From Ruminococcus sp. (GTDB lineage: Bacteria; Bacillota; Clostridia; Oscillospirales; Ruminococcaceae): a stretch of 52,546 nt of DNA. Both the position numbers and the translations under genes were made by a program. Under the pieces are notes generated by a model, which was given only the letters and a program-made list of their open reading frames with translations, was not told the origin of the DNA and did not search any database. The DNA lies in assembly GCA_017634275.1 (NCBI GenBank), contig JAGBNQ010000078.1:1-52546 (forward strand). Direction: 5' to 3'. How positions within the stretch are numbered: the stretch's first letter is position 1; every line of letters starts with the position of its first letter. Positions 1 to 9,578 of the stretch are shown here, one piece after another.

Positions 1-113
1 TCGGGTATCATATGCTGCTCTATACACGTTGTTTTATATTGCTCAAGTAATCCGTTAGCCAAAGTAGTTTTACCTATACCACTTGCCCCTGTTATAAAGA
101 TAAAATCTCTCAA
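1..113 (-). CDS. P-loop NTPase, N-terminal fragment
   Basis: Only the first 37 codons lie in the window. A hydrophobic strand (FIFITG) runs straight into a Walker A motif GASGIGKTT, so this is a nucleotide-binding protein of the AAA or nucleoside/guanylate-kinase type. The start is a TTG at 113, chosen because GGAGG lies 7 bases upstream and an in-frame TAA occurs nine codons before it. A consensus promoter sits about 125 bases upstream. Family beyond P-loop cannot be decided from this fragment. Confidence 0.75.
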   Translation of the reverse strand, partial: MRDFIFITGASGIGKTTLANGLLEQYKTTCIEQHMIP

Positions 114-238
114 TCCTATTCCTCCGCAAATTTCGATTTATCGTATTATTACAATTCCTTTTCCATAAACTCCGCAAGGTGCTGTATCGTCTCCTCATTC
201 CTACGGTAATACGTTCACTGTTGTGATTAGCTGAATAT

Positions 239-267
239 ATTATATCACACATTTCGCTAATTGTCAA
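239..267 (-). promoter_or_regulatory. Sigma-A promoter for the P-loop gene
   Basis: TTGACA (267-262), 17-bp spacer, TATAAT (244-239), both hexamers perfect consensus. It reads toward the P-loop gene and gives a leader of about 120 bases. The roughly 245 bases between this promoter and the next one (270-514) are AT-rich and I see no gene in them. Confidence 0.85.
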
Positions 268-514
268 TATGTAAAAATGGTTTCCCTGAAATTATCACAT
301 ATCTGAGATATACAGCGCAGCGAAACAGTGACCTTCAAGAACATATAAAAATATAAAAATCAACCGCAATTTTGGGGTTACAAAACGGTTACAGAAATTA
401 CGACATAATTACAGAAAAATGGTAATTTATAGCAATTTTGGTGTGAATGTTGTACTAAATCAGCTCAAATCTTTTATCTATATTGTCATTTCCGTGGAAA
501 AATCCGACAAATCG

Positions 515-543
515 TTTACAGAGTGGTTAAAATGTGGTATAAT
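515..543 (+). promoter_or_regulatory. Sigma-A promoter for the NlpC/P60 gene
   Basis: TTTACA (515-520), 17-bp spacer, TATAAT (538-543). It lies about 90 bases before the ATG at 632. Confidence 0.85.
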
Positions 544-631
544 TGTTTTGTAAGAAAAATAAACAAACACAGCAATGCCTGATTTGTGTAACAGACATTG
601 CAAAGAACAAAAGAGAGGATCTGATTATTTT

Positions 632-1777
632 ATGAAGGAAACGAACTTAGTCCGAACGTCGCTCTCGATAGCGACTGCATTAGTAATTTCATTATCGACA
701 CTTACATCTGCCAAAGCCGAAGATGTTATCCTGGCAGAAAACCGCAGCTCGATCTCATCGACAGGCTGCGCTGTACACAAATTCAACAGCGGCAAGGTCA
801 TCAAGGCCGCAACTCTCACAAGCGAGGGTGAAAAGTTTTATAACTGCACCGTCTGCGGTGAAACAAAGATTGAGGCTATCCCAAAGCTCACAGATATAAA
901 GAGCGCTGAGATATCGGGAATAGCAACAAAGTACAAATACACAAAGTCAGCCATAAAGCCTGCCGTTACTCTTAAGTTAGGCAGCAAAACGCTTACAAAG
1001 GGTAGGGATTACACAGTCACCTACGGCACTAACACAAAGCCGGGCAAGGGAACTGTGACTATAAAGGGCATAGGCACTTACGGCGGAAGTGTTACAAAGA
1101 CATTCGTTATAACACCTGCAAAGGGCGCTATAAGCAAGGTGACATCAACAAAGGCTGGGGCGGCTACCGTAAAGATAAAAAAATCAGTTGGTGCAACGGG
1201 CTACAGAATAGCCTACAGCAAGGATAAGACCTTTAAAACGGGCGTCAAGTATGTAACCGTCAAGGCAAGTAAGCTTACTGCTACAATAAAAAAGCTCACG
1301 GGCGGCAAGGTATATTATTTCAAAGTGCGCGCTTATAAGACAGTTTCGGGAAAGAACTACTACGGCCCCTACAGCGCTGTCAAAAAGGTGACCGTAAAGA
1401 AGACTGCGGCACAGCTCAAGGCCGCAAAGCAGAAGAAAGTCTGCGACTACGCTAAGGCTAATGTCGGCGGCTCGTATGTTTACTGCGGTTCAAGCTTTAG
1501 GGCGACTGACTGCTCGGGTCTTACAATGCAGTGCTTTGCGCAGATAGGCATTTCACTCCCCCACAACGCGGCGGCGCAGGCAAGCTACGGAACTCCCGTA
1601 AGCTACAGCGATATGCAGCCGGGCGACCTCATAATCTGCTGCGGCGGCGGACACGCTGCCCTCTATGTCGGCAACGGCTACTTTGTTCACGCCACAAATG
1701 AATACAGAGGAATAGTTATCGACCCCGTAAGCCAGTTACAGTATTACGGTATAACCTCAATCAGAAGACTTATATAA
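632..1777 (+). CDS. Secreted NlpC/P60 peptidase with Ig-like and FnIII modules
   Basis: 381 residues; the ATG at 632 is preferred over an earlier in-frame start because it begins a signal peptide (about residues 1-29, ending AKA) and follows AGAGAGGA. After a Cys-containing segment (45-85) come an Ig-like/cadherin-like module (about 92-162, with the LTKGRDYTVTYG signature), an FnIII-like module (165-256) and a C-terminal NlpC/P60 domain (270-381). The catalytic triad is visible: Cys294 in DCSGL, His341 in GHAALYVG, His353 in FVHAT. Such enzymes cut peptidoglycan stem peptides outside the cell. The Ig-like plus FnIII pair recurs at the C terminus of the LRR protein ending at 18534, which suggests a shared secretome module. 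Own promoter upstream, terminator downstream. Confidence 0.9.
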   Translation: MKETNLVRTSLSIATALVISLSTLTSAKAEDVILAENRSSISSTGCAVHKFNSGKVIKAATLTSEGEKFYNCTVCGETKIEAIPKLTDIKSAEISGIATKYKYTKSAIKPAVTLKLGSKTLTKGRDYTVTYGTNTKPGKGTVTIKGIGTYGGSVTKTFVITPAKGAISKVTSTKAGAATVKIKKSVGATGYRIAYSKDKTFKTGVKYVTVKASKLTATIKKLTGGKVYYFKVRAYKTVSGKNYYGPYSAVKKVTVKKTAAQLKAAKQKKVCDYAKANVGGSYVYCGSSFRATDCSGLTMQCFAQIGISLPHNAAAQASYGTPVSYSDMQPGDLIICCGGGHAALYVGNGYFVHATNEYRGIVIDPVSQLQYYGITSIRRLI

Positions 1778-1783
1778 TAACAC

Positions 1784-1818
1784 AAAAACAGCCCCGAAAC
1801 TCATCGGAGCTGTTTTTT
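1784..1818. terminator. Bidirectional terminator
   Basis: AACAGC and CCGA pair with TCGG and GCTGTT across a short loop, followed by seven T on the plus strand and preceded by an A-run that serves the minus strand. It separates two convergent genes. Confidence 0.8.
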
Positions 1819-1823
1819 TGCTG

Positions 1824-2303
1824 TTATTTCACAAGGCCTTCGGCAAAGCTCTTAAGCTCATCATCACTAACATCGCTTTTGAAGACCTTTGCCTCGATTA
1901 TGCGCGCATCGCCCTTGACGTAGGGGCGCAGCTTGCTTACCGTCTTGCCGATATCGCTGCCGCCCGAGGTCGCAAAAAGGATTATCCGCTTGCCCGACCA
2001 GTCATAGCCCTTCATAAATGTCTGTATAACATTCGGCGCACCGTAGTACCATATCGGAAATCCGATAAAAAACGTCCTGTAATTCTCAAAGCCCTCTATC
2101 TCTCCCTCAACGGGAACGTCCTTTTTGCCTATCTTTTCCTTGTTGCACCTTGATAGTGGGTTTTTCCAGTTGATATCCGCAGCGGAATACGGCTCTTTTG
2201 GCTTGACCTCGAAAATATCCGCATCAGCCGCAGCCGCTATGCGCTTTGCTATCTCAGCAGTCGTTCCCTCTGCGGAGAAATATGCTACGAGAGTGTTTTT
2301 CAT
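1824..2303 (-). CDS. Flavodoxin-family protein
   Basis: 159 residues. The N-terminal strand followed by the phosphate loop SAEGTTAEIAKRI is the FMN-binding start of flavodoxins; GFPIWYYGAPNVIQTF and the FATSGGSDIGK segment match the FMN isoalloxazine loops of the short flavodoxin group often annotated as Flavodoxin_4. It is likely a cytoplasmic electron carrier or NAD(P)H-dependent reductase. The start is supported by AAAGGA 8 bases upstream. It begins 16 bases after the LRR/dockerin gene, so the two are probably cotranscribed although no functional link is evident. Confidence 0.88.
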   Translation of the reverse strand: MKNTLVAYFSAEGTTAEIAKRIAAAADADIFEVKPKEPYSAADINWKNPLSRCNKEKIGKKDVPVEGEIEGFENYRTFFIGFPIWYYGAPNVIQTFMKGYDWSGKRIILFATSGGSDIGKTVSKLRPYVKGDARIIEAKVFKSDVSDDELKSFAEGLVK

Positions 2304-2319
2304 ACTATCATTCCTTTCA

Positions 2320-4911
2320 CTATTTGAGTGTTACCTTCCAGCCTGCAAGCTTTTGCTGAATGCGGATAACATCGGCGATATTCACCTTTCCGTCACTCGT
2401 TACATCAGAATTTAACTCATTAATCTTCACTTTCCACCCTGCAAGCTTTTGCTGGATCCTTATAACGTCTGCAATATTCACCTTTCCGTCACCGGTAGCA
2501 TCGCCGGGTATCCTTGCGCTGAAACTAAACTTAAAGCTGTCATAATACTCTGTAAGCTCAGCTTTCTCCGTCAAAGCCTTAAGCTGCGCTTTCATCGAAT
2601 CATTAAGAGCGAGCGTATAGCTGTCGCCTATAGGCTTTAAAACAGAAAGTTTTGCCAAGGAAAGATCCATAACTATCTTGAGATCAAATATGCCGTCATT
2701 ATTAAGGTCAATGCTCTGAAGACTTTCATCAGTGCCTATCAGGCCCTCATTTAAAAGCAGTTCCAATGCGGCCATAAGTGACATATCCTTTTCCTTGGTC
2801 ATCTGATAGCTGCCCGAGGAAAGGTCGATGATCTGCGTGCCGAGGCTTTTTGCATTTATTGTAGGCTTTGTGATAATGCTAAGCTCCTTGCGAAGTATCC
2901 ATATATTATTCTTTGCAAGATAGTCTGTCATATACTTTACTGCCGCATCATCTGCCGTATAGGTAAAGATCTTCGGCAGGCTCGAGGTCGATGCCTTTGA
3001 AACGGTCATATCTGCGGTGCTAATGATGATATCATTACTGCCGTTTTTATCAAGGTCAACATAATACTTGTCGCCCGACACGGTGTAGCTTGCCTTGCCT
3101 GCGCTCTTAAAATACTCAACAAAAGCAAGCAGCTCGTTATACCTTACCTTATCGCCCTCAAAGTCATCTGACAGTGTATCGGATATCAAGATATCAAGCG
3201 GGTCATCATTTATCCTCATAACATCTACCCTTATTACCAAATTAACATCGAAGTCGGGGTATGTGAATGTGTAGGTAGTATCATCTACCTTTGTAAGAGG
3301 TACAGAGGGTGTCATTGAACCGTTTTGGAAATAGGCAGATATTTTATTTATCGAGTAGGTGCCGTTTTTAAAGGCTATCTTTACAGTAGCAGTATCGCCC
3401 AAACAGCCCTCATCTACGGTAACATCGGCATAATCACCTGCGCTGCCGTAGTTTGTTACGGTAACAGTTGTCTTATGCTTTGACAGCGGCGCAAAAACAG
3501 GGTAGACCGTGACATTGACGGGAGGCATCGCAAAGAATGCCGACTTGCTGTCTGCCGAATAGAACTTGACAGACGAATTTGATGCATACCATTCCACAAA
3601 GCCGTAGCCCTCGGGCGGCTGCGCTGCCACTAAGCGGACAGTCTGATTCTCCTCCGCCCCGGTTATCACGGTATCGGTGCTGCCGAGGTAGGCTGTGCAG
3701 TCGGCGGTGGTTATCTTGTAGCCGCTTGCATATACGGGGGTGACTTTTACTGTTGCTGTTATCTTTGGATAGCCCTCATACTCCTCACTGTCAATATAAT
3801 CTTCAAGCAGACACCATGCCGTTTCGTCTTTGTCATACAGATAGAAGGATTTTTCGACCTCTCTGACAGGCAGATCAGGATAATGAGTAACGTATCTTTT
3901 TTGTGCCTTAAAAACAGTTTTCACTTCCCAGTGGTCTATCGTCTTGCCTGCCGGCACTGCACTTTCATCTGCGGTTATACGCATATTATAATTACTCTTA
4001 AGACCCGTGAACGAAGTGCTCTGAGAATCAGAACAGGCAAGCGTTCCGCCTTCTATAGATACATCGTAGGAAATATCGCTTATCTTTTCATCAAGCGAAA
4101 CAAACTCTATGCCGTGATTTTTTGCATAAGTCTGTGCAGCAGAGCCTGAAAAGCCGTAGATCCCGGGGACGTATTTATTATACTGATGATCCAGATATAA
4201 CGCATCCTCGGAAATACTCGTCACAGTAGAAGGTACATAAGCATATTCAAGACTTACGCAATTATACACGGTTTGGCTCGGTATGCTTTTTAAACCCGCA
4301 GGAAATACTATGATTTTCAGATCACTGCAATCCGTAAAGACTTCTGAACCTGACAGATTGGTCAGATTGTAAGGAAGCTTAACGCTTGTAAGGGCTTTAC
4401 AGTTATAAAAAGCTCCAAAGCCTATTTCAGTAATACTACCGTTATTTGCAAAGTTAATTAATGCCGAAAGTGATGTGCAATTAAAAAAAGCTCTGCCCGG
4501 AATAGCCTTAAGGTTCTTTGAAAAAGTCACACTTGTAAGATTTGTACATTCTTCAAATGCTGCAAGAGATGAGATCTCCGTGAGCGTATCAGGCATTACA
4601 ACGCTTTTAACAGAGGTATCGCCTTGAAATGTCATATTCATTTCGGTGACTGTATCGCCATTTACAGCCGAGGGAATTATCAGCTTACCCGAAAAGCTGC
4701 TGCTTTTTTCAAGCCCTATCAGCCTTGCCGTTCCGTCACTTTTTAAAACATAGCTCCAAGTTCCGTTACTGTCGGTATATGTGTAGGTGCAGTCCGCCGA
4801 CACCCTGAGCGCCCCCTCGGGCATTACCCCGAAAAAGGTAAACATGATAGCCAGCGCTGTTATAAACGTTGCAAAACGCATAAGTGCAGGCTTTTTAACT
4901 GTTTGTGTCAT
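2320..4911 (-). CDS. Secreted BspA-like LRR protein with type I dockerin
   Basis: 863 residues counting from the second ATG (4911), chosen because AAGAGG lies 8 bases from it but only 2 from the ATG at 4917. A signal peptide (about 1-40, hydrophobic core FATFITALAIMFTF) precedes BspA/TpLRR-type leucine-rich repeats (about 60-260; recurring IGFGAFYNC-like and LTSVKLP-like units). The middle has InlB-like and calcium-loop-like stretches (DLDKNGSND, DLNNDGIFD). The last 60 residues are two dockerin F-hand repeats sharing the 20-residue block DGKVNIADVIRIQQKLAGWK. Dockerins dock secreted proteins to cohesin scaffolds in Ruminococcus cellulosomes; the LRR part suggests adhesion. No catalytic domain was recognised. 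Confidence 0.9.
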   Translation of the reverse strand: MTQTVKKPALMRFATFITALAIMFTFFGVMPEGALRVSADCTYTYTDSNGTWSYVLKSDGTARLIGLEKSSSFSGKLIIPSAVNGDTVTEMNMTFQGDTSVKSVVMPDTLTEISSLAAFEECTNLTSVTFSKNLKAIPGRAFFNCTSLSALINFANNGSITEIGFGAFYNCKALTSVKLPYNLTNLSGSEVFTDCSDLKIIVFPAGLKSIPSQTVYNCVSLEYAYVPSTVTSISEDALYLDHQYNKYVPGIYGFSGSAAQTYAKNHGIEFVSLDEKISDISYDVSIEGGTLACSDSQSTSFTGLKSNYNMRITADESAVPAGKTIDHWEVKTVFKAQKRYVTHYPDLPVREVEKSFYLYDKDETAWCLLEDYIDSEEYEGYPKITATVKVTPVYASGYKITTADCTAYLGSTDTVITGAEENQTVRLVAAQPPEGYGFVEWYASNSSVKFYSADSKSAFFAMPPVNVTVYPVFAPLSKHKTTVTVTNYGSAGDYADVTVDEGCLGDTATVKIAFKNGTYSINKISAYFQNGSMTPSVPLTKVDDTTYTFTYPDFDVNLVIRVDVMRINDDPLDILISDTLSDDFEGDKVRYNELLAFVEYFKSAGKASYTVSGDKYYVDLDKNGSNDIIISTADMTVSKASTSSLPKIFTYTADDAAVKYMTDYLAKNNIWILRKELSIITKPTINAKSLGTQIIDLSSGSYQMTKEKDMSLMAALELLLNEGLIGTDESLQSIDLNNDGIFDLKIVMDLSLAKLSVLKPIGDSYTLALNDSMKAQLKALTEKAELTEYYDSFKFSFSARIPGDATGDGKVNIADVIRIQQKLAGWKVKINELNSDVTSDGKVNIADVIRIQQKLAGWKVTLK

Positions 4912-4947
4912 CAGCATCGCCTCTTTCTTTATAATTTATACATAATC

Positions 4948-4976
4948 ATTATACCACACTTTGGAAACATTTTCAA
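4948..4976 (-). promoter_or_regulatory. Promoter for the LRR/dockerin gene
   Basis: TTGAAA (4976-4971), 17-bp spacer, TATAAT (4953-4948), reading toward the LRR/dockerin gene about 30 bases away. Confidence 0.8.
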
Positions 4977-5028
4977 TACACATTTTTCACGAAATAAGGC
5001 ATATGCTTTTGATATATCAAGCATTGTC

Positions 5029-5057
5029 TTGATTTTTTCGCCCATAAATGCTATAAT
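5029..5057 (+). promoter_or_regulatory. Promoter for the SpoU methyltransferase gene
   Basis: TTGATT (5029-5034), 17-bp spacer, TATAAT (5052-5057). The GGAGGAG ribosome binding site at 5065-5071 follows at once, so the leader is only about 15 bases. Confidence 0.75.
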
Positions 5058-5077
5058 TATCCTCGGAGGAGATAATA

Positions 5078-5893
5078 ATGCCTGAAATAATAAACATAAC
5101 TGACCTATCATTAGACGCGCTCGCCCCCTACCGCATAACCTCGGAGGTGCAGCTTTTAAGATATTTCGAGCCTGATGAGGGCATTTTCATAGCCGAGAGC
5201 CCTAAGGTGATAAGGCGCGCACTTGATGCAGGGTTTGAGCCGCTGTCGCTTTTGATAAATGAAAAATACATCACAGGACAGGCTGCCGATATCGTCGCAC
5301 GCGCAGGAGAAGTGCCGATATATGCCGCCGATGAGGATACGCTTTGCACACTTACGGGTTTTAAACTGACGCAGGGCGTGCTTTGCGCTATGAGAAGAAA
5401 GCCCCCTGCCGACCCTGCAATGCTTTTGCAAAATGCCGCTCGCGTTGCAGTTTTGGAGGATATAATGAATCAGACGAATGTAGGGGCGATATTCCGCTCG
5501 GCAGCAGCCCTCGGGATAGATGCCATTCTTCTCACCAAAGCTTGCAGCGACCCTCTTTACCGCCGCTCGGTAAGGGTCAGCATGGGAACGGTCTTTCAGG
5601 TTCCGTGGGGATATATGAACGAGCCTGCGCCCGATTATCTGAACTTTTTGCACTCACACGGCTTTAAGACCGCGGCAATGGCGCTAAGGCATGACACGGT
5701 AAGCATTCGTGACAGCAAAGTCAAAAGCGAGCCGCGCCTTGCAATAATTCTCGGCACAGAGGGCGAGGGGCTAAAGGAGCAGACGATAAATGGCAGCGAC
5801 TACACTATCAAGATACCCATGTCGCACGGGGTAGATTCGCTTAACGTCGCAGCCGCCTCCGCAGTAGCCTTCTGGGAGCTTGGCGATAACTAA
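5078..5893 (+). CDS. SpoU/TrmH-family RNA 2'-O-methyltransferase
   Basis: 271 residues. All three SpoU motifs are present: motif 1 NQTNVGAIFRSA (131-142, with the catalytic Arg140), motif 2 LGTEGEGL (225-232) and motif 3 IPMSHGVDSLNVAAA (246-260). The trefoil-knot SpoU fold transfers a methyl group from S-adenosylmethionine to a ribose 2'-OH of rRNA or tRNA. The N-terminal 110 residues form the usual substrate-binding extension of 23S rRNA enzymes. The exact target nucleotide cannot be told. GGAGGAG lies 6 bases from the ATG. Confidence 0.93.
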   Translation: MPEIINITDLSLDALAPYRITSEVQLLRYFEPDEGIFIAESPKVIRRALDAGFEPLSLLINEKYITGQAADIVARAGEVPIYAADEDTLCTLTGFKLTQGVLCAMRRKPPADPAMLLQNAARVAVLEDIMNQTNVGAIFRSAAALGIDAILLTKACSDPLYRRSVRVSMGTVFQVPWGYMNEPAPDYLNFLHSHGFKTAAMALRHDTVSIRDSKVKSEPRLAIILGTEGEGLKEQTINGSDYTIKIPMSHGVDSLNVAAASAVAFWELGDN

Positions 5894-5896
5894 TAC

Positions 5897-6080
5897 AAAT
5901 CGGAGTTTGGCGCTCTGTTTGGAGCGAGCGCAGCGAAGGGGGTACGGGGGCGACCGCAAAGCCCCCCGAAAAGCCCCTCGGAGCGTTGAACATAATCTTA
6001 GCTCTACGCTCGGAATGGCTCTACCTAACCCCCAGCCCCCTTCCCTTCAATAGGGAAGGGGGAATTACAAACTCCGGTTT
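5897..6080. repeat. TIR-bounded dispersed repeat, copy A
   Basis: 184 bp bounded by a 13-bp terminal inverted repeat, AAATCGGAGTTTG on the left and CAAACTCCGGTTT on the right (12 of 13 matching). The interior carries GC-rich palindromes. It is the reverse complement of copies at 34841-35018 and 37571-37749; shorter relatives are at 38612-38695 and 40794-40906. No transposase is encoded. Confidence 0.85.
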
Positions 6081-6100
6081 ACTTATGAAGGCATAACAAC

Positions 6101-6137
6101 GCCCCAAAGCACTCTGAAATGCTCTGGGGCAATTTTT
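6101..6137. terminator. Terminator
   Basis: GCCCCAAAGCA pairs with TGCTCTGGGGC (one G-U-type mismatch) over an 8-base loop and is followed by AATTTTT. It lies between the convergent SpoU and DUF4132 genes; the U-run is better on the plus strand. Confidence 0.75.
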
Positions 6138-6173
6138 CTGTATGGGTATCTTTCTTAGGTTTTGTGGGGCGGT

Positions 6174-9100
6174 TTACTGTTCTTCCGTTTTCGGTAAAAG
6201 TACCGAGCTTAGCTGCATTATCATCTCGCTGAAATAGCGCTTTGAAACATCGGCAATTCTAAGAAAGCCCTTTTCTTCCTTGCTGTAGTAGCTGGGCTGC
6301 TCGCCTGCCTTGTAGAAGATAAGCGTGTCAATATCCGTATCCTCACCCTCGTAGTCATATACAACGATAGATGCACCCGAGAATGTGAGCATTACTCCAA
6401 ACCCCTCTGCGCTTACCGTTCCGTCGGGGTTTTTATTTGCGCTGCTGAAATCATCACGGTAGAAATAGTAGAAAAAGCCTGCGTCCTCGGCCTGCCCCTT
6501 ATACCAGCCGAGCTTTGTCATCTTGTTTACCAAGGTAAGGCTGTTTAAGGTAATGTCCTTAAAGCGCGTTATCTTGTTTGCCTTTAGCTCATCATCCGTC
6601 GGCAGGAAAACGGGGCGACCCAGCTGCTCAAAGGGCTGGGTTATCTCAAAATCTTCAAGCTGCTCGCTCCACTCATCTATCTTTTCCTTTGTAAGCTCTA
6701 TTGGGTGGATAAGCCCTATCTGCGCGCCCTCGGGTATAGCAAACTCCTCACCGTCCGATGTGGTAAAGCTGCCGTCGTCCATATATCGGAACGTTTCCTT
6801 TAGTTCGCCGTCTTCATAAACTCCCCATATAAGCCCTATCGCAAAGGAGTGCATGACTGCATTCTCCACAAAGAGGGCATTCCATTTCTGCGCCGTCCAC
6901 CTTCTGTCGCACATAAGCACATATTCAAGCCTTTGGCGCTGCGCGGTGATAACATTTCTCAGCTGCTTTTTAAGCTCCTTGAAATCCGCAAAGGCAGCGT
7001 TTGCCTTGTCTGCCTCATCATTTGCCCCGGGTTTGGGGAGCGTTTTTATCTTCTTATCCCCGTTAAATATTTCAAGTTCGAGCGACGGGGTTATGTAGAC
7101 CTTAAACTGCCTTGTGCCGTAATCAAACTCGCGGCATAGGTTTTTGTCAAAGCCTAAGTCGGGAACTATCCTGTCGGCAAGCTCCTCGGTGGTTATGCCG
7201 AGCGCATCTGCGGCATTTGCAAGCGCCTCACCTGCCGCCGCACGCACCTGCTTGTTTTTAAATTTACGCGACATATTGTCGATATTCATAAGCGCCTCGC
7301 TGCTGCCGCCGAGCGCCATTGCCCTTACCGCCTCGGCAGCTATCGCGCCGCGCATACTTTCAGCCCACTCCTTGATGTAGTGCATAAACGTCCTGACCAT
7401 AGGCACACCGCCGTGGCAGGCGCACATATACAGCAAGCACTTTTGCTTAGCCTGTGCGCCGTTATCATACCACCGCCCGAATACCTCGGCACAAAAATCC
7501 TCTAAGTCCTTTTCATCAAGCGTCGCCGCGATATCATCGGCAAGCTGACTTTTCTGCGCTGATGTAAATGAGCTGTAGCAGGCAGCGAGCGCTTTTAATG
7601 TATTCTCATCAGCCGCCTCGCCGTCCTTTTTATGCACGGGCTTAAACTCACGCTCAAAAAGGAACGAGAGCTTTCTTGCAGATGCGCTCTTAACAAGCTT
7701 TTCAAGCTGCTCCGAAAGGCTTAGCTTAGGCTCCTCCCCTACTGTGACGGCCGAGCCTATCATAGCACCTATCTTTAGCTTTATCTTCTCGCTCTTTTCC
7801 GCATCAAAGGCTTTTTGCAAGGCATCTGTGTAGCTCTCCTTGCCCTGCTTTGATATGACCTCGAGCGCCAGCTCGCGCTTTGAGCCCTTTTTGGCAAAAA
7901 GCAGCGCCTTTATATCCTCTGCCCAGCCCTTTTGCCCCGAAAGGATAGCAGTAAGCTCCGCCCTTACCGCCTTGCTGCCGTCATCGCAAAGTGCAAGCAG
8001 CTCTGTTTTGAACTCATTTGCGTGCCTGCCGAGCGCTTTTGTATAAATTATCCTTGCAGTAGCGCTAAGGACTTTTGTGTTTACATTTCTTAGCTCTTCC
8101 TTTTGCTTTTCAAACTCATCGACTGCGGCATTCAGGCAGTTTTCCTTTGATGTATACATATCATCAACGCAAAGCGCTATCGCCTCGATAGTCTGCGTAA
8201 GGTCAGCGCCGCTCTTCATCAGCATTTGGATGGCAGGGGCAATACTCTCAGCCTTGTTTATCTCAAAGCCCGTATATTCGATAAGCCTGTAGAATCTGCC
8301 GTAGGAAATATCAGATAGCATTACAAGAGTTATGGCACGCGCGATGAATTCATCTTCGCCGAAGGCCTTGTAATAATTAAGGTAATTTGCCCCCGAGCGG
8401 TTTGAAAATGACGGGATCTTCCCCTCCCTTATCGCAGGCAGCGTATCAGCAAGCGTTCTCTGCCCTTCTAAGTATTCTCTTATTTTCCCACTCCCGGGGT
8501 AACAGCCCTGCAAAGCGTCAATTACCCTTGCTCTTGTTCTGTCCTTAAGGTCTGTCTGCATTTTATCATAGGGCGCGCCGCTTTCTATTATCGCCGTTTC
8601 AAGGTCAACTGCGTGTATAACGTCATTGCACTTTCTGATAGCCTCGATATATACATCGGTAAATTCCTTTGCAAGCTTTTGCTTATGCCACAGCTTGCCG
8701 CGAATGTTTAAAATGTAATCGGGCGTTACAAGCGAGGGCTCATTTTCTATCACCTCGTAGATGCGCTTTTCATCTATCTTAAGAGAAACCGCATAGCTTA
8801 CAAGCGCACGGTTTGCAAAAACGCTGTCAAGGGCTGAAAGCTTGCTTATAAGCTTATCAACATAGCTTTTATCAAAATAGCCGCACTCCGCAAGTGTTAT
8901 GAGGTAAAACTCCTCCTCCTTTGCATCAAGGGGGGTAAGGTTCGCATGATTTACAAGCCTATGCGCAAGCGCTAAAGCCTCGTCTGCCTGCTTATCGCCC
9001 TTTTCAAGCTGATCAAGCGCATACGTCACAAGCAGACAGCGCGCCTTGAAGTTATTTTCAGCAAGCTCAGCCGCCTCAAGGCAGGTGGCCGCATCAGCCT

Positions 9101-9545
9101 TTTCAAAATCGCGCTGATAATAGCCCTGAACCGCATAAGCCGCCCTTACAAGGTAGCTGAGGCTTTTTGCCTTGTCGCCGTATGCAGACTTAAGCCCTCG
9201 GTAAAGGTATGTATCACACTTTGAATTGTTGTTGAGGATATAAAGTATCCTCCAGCACATCTCGCCGCCGAGTGCATAGATAAACACTATATATCTGTTT
9301 AAAAGCTCGTCATTGCCGCTCTTTATAAGCTCCTTGCTGATAGCTTTGCCAAGCTTGTCGATCACCTTCCAGTCTATCTGACCGCTCAGGTCTATCCTGC
9401 TGACCCCCTCCAATAGGGATAAGTCGGCAGGGCAGGAAGTGTCCATAAACCTTTCAAAGATATCAAGGTTTTTCTCCCCTATCGGAAGTGCCGCAAGCGC
9501 CTCTGCCAAAGCAGAGCCTGCACCTGTCAGGTTTGAATAAAGCAT
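6174..9545 (-). CDS. DUF4132-domain protein (YehI/MolR-like)
   Basis: 1123 residues, no signal peptide. About the first 780 residues are alpha-helical and Leu/Ala-rich, consistent with HEAT-like repeats. The C-terminal third holds the DUF4132 region: the RRWTAQKWNALFVENAVMHS stretch, then FAIGLIWGVY and a PIEL...FEQLGRPVF stretch, which I recall from the YehI/'molybdate metabolism regulator' family. Function is not established. It is the last gene of the MoxR-DUF5682-VWA-SWIM cluster but has its own promoter in the 101-base gap before it. GGGGAGG sits 7 bases from the ATG. Confidence 0.85.
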   Translation of the reverse strand: MLYSNLTGAGSALAEALAALPIGEKNLDIFERFMDTSCPADLSLLEGVSRIDLSGQIDWKVIDKLGKAISKELIKSGNDELLNRYIVFIYALGGEMCWRILYILNNNSKCDTYLYRGLKSAYGDKAKSLSYLVRAAYAVQGYYQRDFEKADAATCLEAAELAENNFKARCLLVTYALDQLEKGDKQADEALALAHRLVNHANLTPLDAKEEEFYLITLAECGYFDKSYVDKLISKLSALDSVFANRALVSYAVSLKIDEKRIYEVIENEPSLVTPDYILNIRGKLWHKQKLAKEFTDVYIEAIRKCNDVIHAVDLETAIIESGAPYDKMQTDLKDRTRARVIDALQGCYPGSGKIREYLEGQRTLADTLPAIREGKIPSFSNRSGANYLNYYKAFGEDEFIARAITLVMLSDISYGRFYRLIEYTGFEINKAESIAPAIQMLMKSGADLTQTIEAIALCVDDMYTSKENCLNAAVDEFEKQKEELRNVNTKVLSATARIIYTKALGRHANEFKTELLALCDDGSKAVRAELTAILSGQKGWAEDIKALLFAKKGSKRELALEVISKQGKESYTDALQKAFDAEKSEKIKLKIGAMIGSAVTVGEEPKLSLSEQLEKLVKSASARKLSFLFEREFKPVHKKDGEAADENTLKALAACYSSFTSAQKSQLADDIAATLDEKDLEDFCAEVFGRWYDNGAQAKQKCLLYMCACHGGVPMVRTFMHYIKEWAESMRGAIAAEAVRAMALGGSSEALMNIDNMSRKFKNKQVRAAAGEALANAADALGITTEELADRIVPDLGFDKNLCREFDYGTRQFKVYITPSLELEIFNGDKKIKTLPKPGANDEADKANAAFADFKELKKQLRNVITAQRQRLEYVLMCDRRWTAQKWNALFVENAVMHSFAIGLIWGVYEDGELKETFRYMDDGSFTTSDGEEFAIPEGAQIGLIHPIELTKEKIDEWSEQLEDFEITQPFEQLGRPVFLPTDDELKANKITRFKDITLNSLTLVNKMTKLGWYKGQAEDAGFFYYFYRDDFSSANKNPDGTVSAEGFGVMLTFSGASIVVYDYEGEDTDIDTLIFYKAGEQPSYYSKEEKGFLRIADVSKRYFSEMIMQLSSVLLPKTEEQ

Positions 9546-9578
9546 AGTTTTTCCTCCCCTTTTTGATTTGATAGATTA

